DNA of 28,267 nucleotides from JAAYCU01 sp964401335 (GTDB lineage: Bacteria; Planctomycetota; Phycisphaerae; UBA1845; PWPN01): positions 1 through 28,267 of the forward strand of contig CAYNYK010000070.1 of the NCBI GenBank assembly GCA_964401335.1, in the 5' to 3' direction. Positions 7,527 to 14,930 of this stretch are shown piece by piece; the first letter of the stretch is position 1, and the number at the start of each line of letters is the position of its first letter. Under the pieces are notes generated by a model. That model saw only the letters and a program-made list of their open reading frames with translations, had not been told where the DNA came from and did not search any database. The translations under genes and the position numbers were made by a program.

Positions 7527-7550
7527 CCGCTCGTCACGGAGCGGTTTTTA
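7527..7550 (+). terminator. Rho-independent terminator between the small ORFs and purA
   Basis: CCGCTC (7527-7532) pairs with GAGCGG (7539-7544) around a 6-base loop, followed by TTTTTATTTG. It separates the purE-mtnA-small ORF unit from purA. Two TTGACG boxes (7448-7453, 7463-7468) lie upstream of it. Confidence 0.75.
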
Positions 7551-7619
7551 TTTGTTCGCTTCGATGATGGATGATTATTGACCCACCTTGATTCGCGGTT
7601 TTTGAAACGGGAAGAAGAG

Positions 7620-8918
7620 ATGAATCTCGCCGAATTGGGACATACGTGCGTCGTAGGCCTGCACTGGGGTGACGAGGGCAAGGGTAAGATTGTCGATCTG
7701 CTGACCGAGCACTTTGATATCGTGGTTCGCTACAACGGCGGCGGCAATGCCGGGCACACGGTGATGATCGGGGATGAAAAATTCGCCCTGCATTTGCTGC
7801 CCGTCGGCGTCTTGAGCCCGAACAAAACCGCGGTGGTCGGACCGGGAGTGGCCGTCGATCTGGGCCGCATGATCGAGGAACTTGACGCCCTGGCCGCCCG
7901 GGGGATCGTCGTCGGCGATCATCTGAAAATCAGCGACCGGGCCCACGTGGTCATGCCCTACCACAAGAAGCAGGACATGCTCAGCGAAGCCTCTCTGGGC
8001 GCTAAGAAGATCGGCACCACCGCCCGCGGAATCGGCCCCTGTTATTCCGACAAAATGCAGCGGGCGACGGCCATCCGGGTGATTGATCTATTCAATGCGG
8101 AGGTGTTGCGCGAAAAAATCACCCGCATCGTGGACCGTAAAAACCGCATTTTCGCCGCTCTGTACAATGATCTCGAACCGCTCGACGCCGAGGCTATCTT
8201 CGCGGAATACCGCGGTTACGCCGCGCGGCTGGCCGGCAACGTGTGCGACAGCACGCGGTTCCTGCTCGAGGCGATGGACGCGGGGCGGCGGTTGCTGTTT
8301 GAGGGAGCCAACGGCACGTTGCTGGACATCGATCACGGCACATTCCCTTTCGTGACCAGCAGCACGACCAGCGCGATCGGCGTACCGGCCGGCGCAGGAG
8401 TACCGCCGCAGACCATCCAAGCCTGCGTGGGCGTAACCAAAGCCTACACCACGCGGGTCGGGGCCGGTCCGTTCCCCAGTGAATTGGACAACGAGATCGG
8501 ACAATATATCCGTGATCGAGGCCACGAATATGGAACAACCACCGGCCGCCCGAGACGCTGTGGGTGGTTTGACGCGGTCGCCGGTCGTTACAGCGCCCGG
8601 CTCACCGGGGCTACCGCCTTGGCCGTGATGCATTTGGATACGCTCAGCGGCCTCGAACAGGTGGGCATTTGCACCGGCTATCGGACGCCGGAGGGCCCGC
8701 TGCCGGGCGTGGTTGCCGACGCCACCCTGCTGGAACGGGCCGAACCGGTCATCGAGTATCTACCCGGTTGGCGGCAAGACCTGCGTTCGGCTCGCTCCAT
8801 CGAGCAACTGCCGGCAACGACCCGCCGATATCTCGATCGTATCGAGGAATTGATGGGCGTCGATTTGACCATCGTCAGCATCGGCCCCGAGCGAACCCAG
8901 ACTTTGTTTAGGAAGTAG
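7620..8918 (+). CDS. purA: Adenylosuccinate synthetase
   Basis: The predicted 432-residue cytoplasmic GTPase joins IMP and aspartate to adenylosuccinate, the first committed step to AMP. Motifs are W-G-D-E-G-K-G-K (16-23, the P-loop-like GTP site with catalytic Asp), R-Y-N-G-G-G-N-A-G-H-T (with the catalytic His at about 46), F-E-G-A-N-G-T-L-L-D-I-D-H-G-T-F-P-F, and G-T-T-T-G-R-P-R-R-C-G-W. I chose ATG 7620 because GAAGAAGAG lies directly upstream and homology begins about ten residues in; the frame extends to a TTG at 7578. uppS follows 42 bases later on the same strand. purE lies upstream but is separated by a terminator. Confidence 0.96.
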   Translation: MNLAELGHTCVVGLHWGDEGKGKIVDLLTEHFDIVVRYNGGGNAGHTVMIGDEKFALHLLPVGVLSPNKTAVVGPGVAVDLGRMIEELDALAARGIVVGDHLKISDRAHVVMPYHKKQDMLSEASLGAKKIGTTARGIGPCYSDKMQRATAIRVIDLFNAEVLREKITRIVDRKNRIFAALYNDLEPLDAEAIFAEYRGYAARLAGNVCDSTRFLLEAMDAGRRLLFEGANGTLLDIDHGTFPFVTSSTTSAIGVPAGAGVPPQTIQACVGVTKAYTTRVGAGPFPSELDNEIGQYIRDRGHEYGTTTGRPRRCGWFDAVAGRYSARLTGATALAVMHLDTLSGLEQVGICTGYRTPEGPLPGVVADATLLERAEPVIEYLPGWRQDLRSARSIEQLPATTRRYLDRIEELMGVDLTIVSIGPERTQTLFRK

Positions 8919-8960
8919 ACAGAAGGAAGATAGGAGAGAGACGGCCGCCTTTCGCATGTT

Positions 8961-9749
8961 ATGAATAGCAACGATGACAAAACACCGCTTGATCCAGTCA
9001 AGGAACTCGGCCTGCCCCGTGAACGGTTGCCGCGGCACATCGCCATCATCATGGACGGTAATGGGCGCTGGGCTCGACAGCGTAACCTGCCCCGGGTCCG
9101 CGGGCATGTCGAGGGCGCCAAATCCGTTCGCGAAATCGTCACCCATTGCGCCCGTCTGCAAATCGACACCCTGACCTTATACAGTTTCAGCACCGAAAAC
9201 TGGAAACGCCCACGGGAAGAGGTCGACGCCCTGATGGCGTTGTACGTCGAGAATCTCGTCAAGGAACGCGATGAGATCATGGCCAACCAGATTCGATTGA
9301 TACAGATCGGGCGGCGCGAGGGTTTACCCGAGGAAGTGCTTCGCGAGCTAAAAACGACCGAATCGATGAGCGCAAACAATCGAGGATTACGGCTGGTGCT
9401 GGCGATTAATTACGGCGGACGCACCGAAATCGTCGATGCCGTGCGCGAATTGGCCGGCATGGTACGGGACGGCCGGCTGGAACCTGATGCTATCTCGGAG
9501 GCCGATATCAGTAACGCGCTTTATACTCGCGGAATTCCCGACCCCGACTTGCTCATCCGCACGGCCGGCGAGATGCGGGTCAGTAATTTCCTGCTTTGGC
9601 AGATCAGCTACAGCGAGCTTTATGTCAGCAACGTGCTCTGGCCCGACTTCCGACGCGCTCAGATCAATGATGCTATTCGCGCATACGCGGCCCGCGAAAG
9701 GCGTTTCGGCGCCGTCATCCCGGAAAACCAAACCTCAACAGGGAAGTAA
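8961..9749 (+). CDS. uppS: Isoprenyl transferase (undecaprenyl diphosphate synthase family)
   Basis: A 262-residue cis-prenyltransferase that condenses isopentenyl diphosphate onto farnesyl diphosphate to make the C55 lipid carrier for peptidoglycan and other surface glycans. Visible motifs are H-I-A-I-I-M-D-G-N-G-R-W-A (26-38, with the Mg-binding Asp at about 32), R-V-R-G-H-V-E-G-A-K, Y-S-F-S-T-E-N-W-K-R-P and, near the C-terminus, D-L-L-I-R-T-A-G-E-M-R-V-S-N-F-L-L-W-Q. The usual S of R-T-S-G-E is Ala here. Only a distant purine-rich site (AGGAGAG, about 25 bases upstream) precedes the ATG, so it may be translated by coupling or read-through from purA. The frame and homology support this start. 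Confidence 0.95.
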   Translation: MNSNDDKTPLDPVKELGLPRERLPRHIAIIMDGNGRWARQRNLPRVRGHVEGAKSVREIVTHCARLQIDTLTLYSFSTENWKRPREEVDALMALYVENLVKERDEIMANQIRLIQIGRREGLPEEVLRELKTTESMSANNRGLRLVLAINYGGRTEIVDAVRELAGMVRDGRLEPDAISEADISNALYTRGIPDPDLLIRTAGEMRVSNFLLWQISYSELYVSNVLWPDFRRAQINDAIRAYAARERRFGAVIPENQTSTGK

Positions 9750-9796
9750 TTGAGAGGCGAAATCGCTGGCTTGCCTGCCGGTGCGGCCCTCGTCGG

Positions 9797-10000
9797 CTAT
9801 TTCCATCGCGACAAGCGGCTGGGTCGATCATTCAGCATGAACAGATCGACGTCATCATTAAGTTGTTCCATATCGTCCTGGAAATACTGCCGCCAACGCT
9901 GTTCGCGTTCGCGCCGGGTGTAGGCCACCCCGTCGCCGCAGCCGACGCCAAGCACCATCAAGCCCATCATCAACCAAAGCAGCCAAAAACATCGTTTCAT
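9797..10000 (-). CDS. Small predicted lipoprotein of unknown function (67 aa)
   Basis: The protein opens M-K-R-C-F-W-L-L-W-L-M-M-G-L and has a lipobox-like V-L-G-V-G-C with Cys21, so it is probably exported and lipidated. The mature part of about 46 residues is charged (R-R-E-R-E-Q-R-W-R-Q, then D-D-M-E-Q-L-N-D-D-V-D) and ends R-L-S-R-W-K. I do not recognise a family. It is the last gene of a minus-strand run (GH10-like, ComEA-like, this), 81 bases after the ComEA-like gene, and converges on uppS with 47 bases between stops. Confidence 0.6.
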   Translation of the reverse strand: MKRCFWLLWLMMGLMVLGVGCGDGVAYTRREREQRWRQYFQDDMEQLNDDVDLFMLNDRPSRLSRWK

Positions 10001-10081
10001 GGATCCAACCTCACACGCGGGAATACCCTCGCGACGGGCTTATCCGCCCGCGGAAAAGGCATGCGCCAGTATGGCCGTATC

Positions 10082-10495
10082 CTACCGGCTCATGCCCCAA
10101 TCTGTCAATGTCGCCGAAAGGTTGGGAAATTTCAGGTAAGGGCGGATACCGGCGAGTTTCTTGGGGCCGATACCCGGAACGGCCAGAAGGTCCTCCGGAG
10201 CATGAAAAACACACCGGAAGGGTTCGTGATCCGAGGCGCAACGTTGCGTGCGAAATTCCACGATTCGCCGGGCCAGGGTCGGTCCAATTTCCGGCAAGCA
10301 GGCCAGCTCGGACCAATTCGCAACATTGGGATCGAGCTGGAAATTGATGGACCGAACATTCGCTTCATCGACCAGCGACGATCCGCTCAGGACCAAAGGC
10401 CATTGGATACGCCGCCCCAAGGCAGCAAGCAAAACAAACGCCAGCAATCCATAGCAGAACAGATAGATCCCCCATCGTGTGGATGTGCCAGGCAT
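10082..10495 (-). CDS. ComEA-like helix-hairpin-helix protein with N-terminal membrane anchor
   Basis: This 137-residue protein has one transmembrane segment (about residues 9-26), then a Ser/Asn-rich stretch and a tandem helix-hairpin-helix domain: L-A-C-L-P-E-I-G-P-T-L-A-R-R-I-V-E-F-R (about 64-82) and L-L-A-V-P-G-I-G-P-K-K-L-A-G-I (about 103-117). The preceding I-N-F-Q-L-D-P-N-V-A matches the I-N-(L/I)-N-x-A motif of ComEA domains. Such proteins bind double-stranded DNA non-specifically; in naturally competent bacteria they act in DNA uptake. No comEC or other competence gene is in the window, so a role in transformation is unproven. It sits 56 bases after the GH10-like gene, probably in the same transcript. 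Confidence 0.75.
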   Translation of the reverse strand: MPGTSTRWGIYLFCYGLLAFVLLAALGRRIQWPLVLSGSSLVDEANVRSINFQLDPNVANWSELACLPEIGPTLARRIVEFRTQRCASDHEPFRCVFHAPEDLLAVPGIGPKKLAGIRPYLKFPNLSATLTDWGMSR

Positions 10496-10551
10496 GATGA
10501 AAAACGACCTGAACGTATTTGGGTCAACCGGTCACGGTCGATAACGCCCCG

Positions 10552-12072
10552 TTATCTTTCCTGGACGGCCCGGGCCGGTGGCTTGCGGATCGCACTAAGT
10601 ATCTCGCCGCGAATATCTTGAAGAATTTTAAATGCCGGCTTGGGTCGCAGATTGCCCTTGAATAATCCGCCGGTGGTAATGGGGCCGGGTTCCGGCCGAT
10701 CCACCAAATCCCGCCAGGTAACGCTTTCGACAAAGGGCTTGCTCAAGGCCAACGTGTAGAACTCCTTGAGCCATTTGGCCTGCACCGCCTCGCTCCAGGG
10801 TTTCCACCATGCACCGCCACCGGCCATCGCCCCGTCGCCTTCCGGAGCGGAGGGCGCTTGGACGGCGGTGATATGCACGGGCTTGCCGAAATTGCCCAGC
10901 CTATCCAGTCGCTCCGAAATCTGGAACATGTCCCGTACATACATCCCATCAACCGGCGCACCGAATACGAACTGCGCACCCAAGGCGTCAAACCCGACCC
11001 CACTTTGTACAACCATGTCGGCATATAGCATCGGTGGGATGGTTCGCGGGTTGCGCGCGAAATACTCGCCCCAGGGGGCGGTTAGGTCAACCACCGTCTG
11101 CGCCTGCGGAGCCAGTTGCTTGACCAGCGAAACAGTGGTGCGGGTCAACTCCATGAGCTGCTCAAAGGTATAGTTGAACGGGTTTTCCGCATGGATTCCG
11201 CTCAACACATCCCATTGCAGCACGTAAGGGCTGTACCGATCGATAACCCGGCGCAGATGCTCGAAAATAAGCTTGAGTACCTGATCGAAATTTTCACCCA
11301 CGGCAATCAGCCAGTCCGGCAGTTGGGCCTTGTTAAAGCTGATCAACGGACCGACTTTCACGGGGATACGGTTGGCAGTCAGCCATTCGATCCATCCGTC
11401 GAACAGGGACCAGTTCAGTTCCCGGGGGCTCGGTTCAAGGAGCCGCCAGGAAATGGGAAGATAGACAAAATCGAAATGCTCTCGGAGCAACTGGCGGTAG
11501 GCGTCCGAATCATTGGTCACGTCCGCCGTTGCCCCGATCGTTCGCCGATTGAAGGCATGGAGCTGTTTGCGCTTGGCCAAAAGCAGTTCGGCATGGAATT
11601 GGCTAAGCTTTTCACCAACAATAAAAGCCCCCTTGAGAGCTTTTTCGGAAATCTGGGTAAGTTGGGCAGCCGAGTCAGCTTTGAGAGCTTCGACGAACAA
11701 ATCTCGAGCTTTGTCAAATTCCGCGTTGAGATTGTCGAGGGTCTCGCTGCCCTCAAGATCAAAGAGACCCCAATCCTCACGCTTCTGGAAAATGCGCATG
11801 AGCCGACCACGGGTCAACTCAAGCGGCAGATGGTAAGGCGTATCGCGATCAATCAGCCGGCTGGTTTCCAGCAGTATCGACCCGCAAGAGGGAATGTCCC
11901 ATACCAGAGCGACCCCGGCAGGGCCATCCGCCCGCTTGTTGCAGATCAACTGGGAATCGCGCAGTACTACCTCCGCCAGCAAAGGCACCCCTTCGCTGCC
12001 GATTAAATAACACCCCGCGAGGTTTAATTCGCTTGGTTCAGTATGATGACGATCTAAATTAAAACGAATCAT
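10552..12072 (-). CDS. GH10 xylanase-like protein lacking the catalytic glutamates
   Basis: A 506-residue protein. Residues about 195-490 follow the glycoside hydrolase family 10 TIM barrel: F-V-Y-L-P-I-S-W-R-L-L-E-P-S-P-R-E-L-N-W (about 202-221), L-Q-W-D-V-L (285-290), and G-K-P-V-H-I-T-A-V (396-404). In active GH10 enzymes the first barrel motif reads W-D-V-V-N-E (acid/base Glu); here it is W-D-V-L-S-G. The nucleophile motif I-T-E-(L/F)-D is I-T-A-V-Q. The usual G-H-T-L-x-W-H region is V-G-P-L-I-S-F-N. The N-terminal 190 residues look like a separate beta domain plus a helical linker. No signal peptide is seen. It is probably a carbohydrate-binding or otherwise repurposed pseudo-enzyme, first in a minus-strand run of three. 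Confidence 0.75.
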   Translation of the reverse strand: MIRFNLDRHHTEPSELNLAGCYLIGSEGVPLLAEVVLRDSQLICNKRADGPAGVALVWDIPSCGSILLETSRLIDRDTPYHLPLELTRGRLMRIFQKREDWGLFDLEGSETLDNLNAEFDKARDLFVEALKADSAAQLTQISEKALKGAFIVGEKLSQFHAELLLAKRKQLHAFNRRTIGATADVTNDSDAYRQLLREHFDFVYLPISWRLLEPSPRELNWSLFDGWIEWLTANRIPVKVGPLISFNKAQLPDWLIAVGENFDQVLKLIFEHLRRVIDRYSPYVLQWDVLSGIHAENPFNYTFEQLMELTRTTVSLVKQLAPQAQTVVDLTAPWGEYFARNPRTIPPMLYADMVVQSGVGFDALGAQFVFGAPVDGMYVRDMFQISERLDRLGNFGKPVHITAVQAPSAPEGDGAMAGGGAWWKPWSEAVQAKWLKEFYTLALSKPFVESVTWRDLVDRPEPGPITTGGLFKGNLRPKPAFKILQDIRGEILSAIRKPPARAVQER

Positions 12073-12801
12073 GGGCGGTTCCGTATGACTGAATATAATA
12101 TTAATGAGACCGCTTTCCGGCCGACCTCGGAGCTATTTCTACCGAAGGTCAACTTTTTCCGCCCAGGATTCTCCAATTTATCCGCTCGGCATACTTACCC
12201 AAGCAGCTTGACATTCTAACGTACCCCAAGCGTCACCACAAGAACCTGCAAACATAAAGCACTACATCGGATGCAAAATCCTCTTAATCCATATCCTTAC
12301 AATAGTTAGGACGAGAAACCGTCTCTCTACATAAAATTCACCCAACTATCTTGACCCTTTGGCAAACCGACAGGTTGACCACGGAAATGATAGGCCGCAT
12401 ATGGGAACTGGCAATTTACCCGCCGGTTTTCATCCCTTTTCTTGATCGGTTAATCACTTTCCGAAACATCAGCGGAATACCGAAACCGAAGACAAACGTT
12501 AGAGATCACACCCCGTTCCCGTGCCGCCACCCTCCCTCCAAATCCCCTGATGAAAAGAGCTATACAACCCCTGTCCTTCTAAACGTCACAGGATCGGGAT
12601 TATTTCCATTGAAATACACCAACATCGAAGAAAAAATCTTGATAAATGTATCGCTCCGCAATAAACCCACCCTATTGGGATAGTGTCGATATCGGTACAA
12701 TATATTCGATAAGAGCGGTCGAGCGACGGCCGCAGGTTGTAAAAGGATAACTTTTCACCCGTCCGGGTTGTTGCCCGAACCAAATCTTGGAGTTCATAGC
12801 C
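12073..12801. other. Long AT-richer intergenic region between divergent genes
   Basis: About 730 bases without a convincing gene, between the starts of the GH10-like gene (-) and the first Ig-like gene (+). Possible plus-strand promoter pieces are TTGATA (12639-12644) with TAAACC 17 bases on, and TTGGGA (12675-12680) with TACAAT (12696-12701) at a 15-base spacing; neither is strong. An open frame at 12351-12683 has no ribosome-binding site or familiar motif. AT-rich ATAATATTAAT near 12093-12104 may belong to the minus-strand promoter. Confidence 0.5.
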
Positions 12802-14868
12802 ATGAATGCGCACACGATGGTTTCCGTCTGGATCATTACGTTGAGTACATGGATGAGCGGAATCGCGGCCGAAGCGGCGCCGAAGGTCGTCAAGACCGTA
12901 CCGAGCGCGGACGCCACCGACGTACACCCCGGTCTCGATCAGGTCGTGATTACGTTCGATAGTCCGATCAAAACGAACAGCCATTCGTTGGTGGTACTCG
13001 GTGACTTGAGTTTCCCCGATCTGGCGGGGGACGAGCCGATTTCCTTCCCGGACAATAAGACCTGCGTCATCAAGGTCAAACTCCAGCCCAACACCACCTA
13101 TGGATTGGGCATCAACAGTAAAACGCGGACGGGTTTCAAATCGGCCGAGGATGGTACCCCGGCCGTTCCTTTTGAATTGCGTTTCAAGACCACCACGGCC
13201 GAGCTGGCCGGGGCGATCCGTGTCCCGGCCGAGCCGCAAGGCCCGCACGTGGTTAAGACGGACCCGCCCAACGGCGCCACCGATCTGGAAGCCGGCACCT
13301 TTGATCTGACCATCGTTTTCAACGAGCCCATGAAAAAAGGGCAGGCCTCGATCGTCACTCCGCCCGAAGGGCCGCGCCTCAAGCCGATCGGCCAGCCGCG
13401 CTGGGAAGACGCGAGAACCTTTGTCGCTACCGTTATGCTCGAACCGGCCCAGAACTATCGGCTGGGCATCAACGTGCTTGAACCCAAACGCTTTGTCAGC
13501 GCCGGCGACGAAACTCCGGCCGAGCCTTTCGAACTCAGATTCAGTACCAAGGGCGCCCCAGCGGTCGGCGCGGAAACATCGGTCCCCTCCTCGGCACCCG
13601 CCGCGCGCACGCTCGAACAAACCCGGCTCCGTTACGATTATCGAAAAGGAGATACGGGACGGGTCATTCGTAAGGCCATTCTGGACATGAAGCTGAATTT
13701 GTCGAACGGCCAGAGCATCCCGCTGGGCAACAAGATGGGCCTCAACTGCATCGAGGAAGTTCTCGATGTCGAAAAGGGCCGTCCCATGGAAGTCCGTAAA
13801 ATGGTCAGTGAATACCTCGTAATCCAGATGGATCCCCAAACCGGTCAGCCCCAGGCCGCCCCGAAGCTGGAGGAGCCGGTGTCGGTCATCGTGAATCTTC
13901 GCGGCGAACCCGCCGACGTGAAGGCCGAACACGGCCAGCCGCCGCAGGAATTAATGGAGCTGTTGGCCCAGGATTCGTTTGTCGATGTCCTCCCGGCCGG
14001 CATGATCAAGGTCGGTCAGAAATACGATCTGCCGGCGGAGACGGTGGAGGACATCAAGAAGGCCTTTGACAATTCCGGCACCGGGAATTGCGCTATCAAA
14101 CTGCTCGCAAAACGGATCGGCCCGCTGGACGTGGAGGACGCCCGTAATGAGATGTATCGGGCCAAGGGCGGCGGTACTCCAGCCACCTACACTTTCGACG
14201 TTGTGGAATTCGACCTGGAGTGGAAACAGGACGGAGTGATGCAGGGGGACGCTCCGTTCACGATGGAAGCCACGGGCAACATCGTCTTTGCCATCGAACC
14301 GGGCATCGTGTTGACCTCCAACGTTGACGCAAAGATCACGATCAAAACAATCCAGACCCAGGACGACAACGGCCAGCCGCTCACCATTACCGGCGGGGGC
14401 ACTTATACGGTCCGTAACAGTTTCGAGCCGATCAATTGGACACGCGGACTCAAAGGCAAGGGGGACAAGACGGCCGCCGAATCTTCAACTCCGCGAACCG
14501 AGGCGAAACCCGATGTACCGGCCAAACCTGTCCAACCCGCGGAGGAGGGTCTTCTCTCCCAGAATCCCATGAGCACGCCCCGCGGCTCGATCGGTTATCA
14601 GTTCGGGTTGCTCAAACAGGGCAACGTCGAAGCCCTCAAGGAATGTTTCACCGAGGATGTCCGGGAAAGGATTACCGCGGAAGCAGTCAAAACCGGCCAG
14701 CAAAACGCGGAAAATACTACACTCGACGACCTGCTCGGCGAGGTGATCGAAAGTGAAGGATTGGGGGCTACCCGCTCCGTCAAGATCAAGATGAAAAACG
14801 GTCGAACACTTACAACGCTCGTTCTTACCGACGGCAAGTGGCTGGCGGAAACCGTATGGTTCAAGTAG
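12802..14868 (+). CDS. Exported protein with two bacterial Ig-like (Big_5/SbsA-type) domains
   Basis: A 688-residue protein of unknown role. I chose ATG 12802 (GGAG 9 bases upstream) over an in-frame TTG at 12787. A signal peptide of about 25 residues ends near A-A-E-A-A-P. Two Ig-like domains follow (about 26-132 and 147-255), each starting P-x-V-V-K-T-x-P and containing A-T-D-(V/L)-x-x-G and an (I/V)-x-F-(D/N)-x-P-(I/M)-K strand. A middle domain (about 275-555) begins L-R-Y-D-Y-R-K-G-D-T and suggests a DUF6263-like lipocalin-type fold (weak). After a Pro/Ala linker, a 100-residue C-terminal domain (G-N-V-E-A-L-K-E-C-F-T to the end) resembles NTF2/DUF4878-type folds. The next gene has a closely similar first Ig domain. 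Confidence 0.75.
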   Translation: MNAHTMVSVWIITLSTWMSGIAAEAAPKVVKTVPSADATDVHPGLDQVVITFDSPIKTNSHSLVVLGDLSFPDLAGDEPISFPDNKTCVIKVKLQPNTTYGLGINSKTRTGFKSAEDGTPAVPFELRFKTTTAELAGAIRVPAEPQGPHVVKTDPPNGATDLEAGTFDLTIVFNEPMKKGQASIVTPPEGPRLKPIGQPRWEDARTFVATVMLEPAQNYRLGINVLEPKRFVSAGDETPAEPFELRFSTKGAPAVGAETSVPSSAPAARTLEQTRLRYDYRKGDTGRVIRKAILDMKLNLSNGQSIPLGNKMGLNCIEEVLDVEKGRPMEVRKMVSEYLVIQMDPQTGQPQAAPKLEEPVSVIVNLRGEPADVKAEHGQPPQELMELLAQDSFVDVLPAGMIKVGQKYDLPAETVEDIKKAFDNSGTGNCAIKLLAKRIGPLDVEDARNEMYRAKGGGTPATYTFDVVEFDLEWKQDGVMQGDAPFTMEATGNIVFAIEPGIVLTSNVDAKITIKTIQTQDDNGQPLTITGGGTYTVRNSFEPINWTRGLKGKGDKTAAESSTPRTEAKPDVPAKPVQPAEEGLLSQNPMSTPRGSIGYQFGLLKQGNVEALKECFTEDVRERITAEAVKTGQQNAENTTLDDLLGEVIESEGLGATRSVKIKMKNGRTLTTLVLTDGKWLAETVWFK

Positions 14869-14930
14869 TAGCCAGGACGAATCTCGTCTCGTTGCTTACA
14901 GAGCGGTATTGATAGTATCGAGGATCGACC

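Noticed and set aside
12351..12683. 110-codon plus-strand open frame in the long intergenic region
   Set aside because: No Shine-Dalgarno sequence, no domain or signal, and a codon pattern unlike the neighbours.
12586..13932. Minus-strand open frame of 448 codons opposite the first Ig-like gene
   Set aside because: Antisense to a gene with signal peptide, ribosome-binding site and recognisable domains; its own product shows no known motif. High-GC codon bias explains the open antisense frame.
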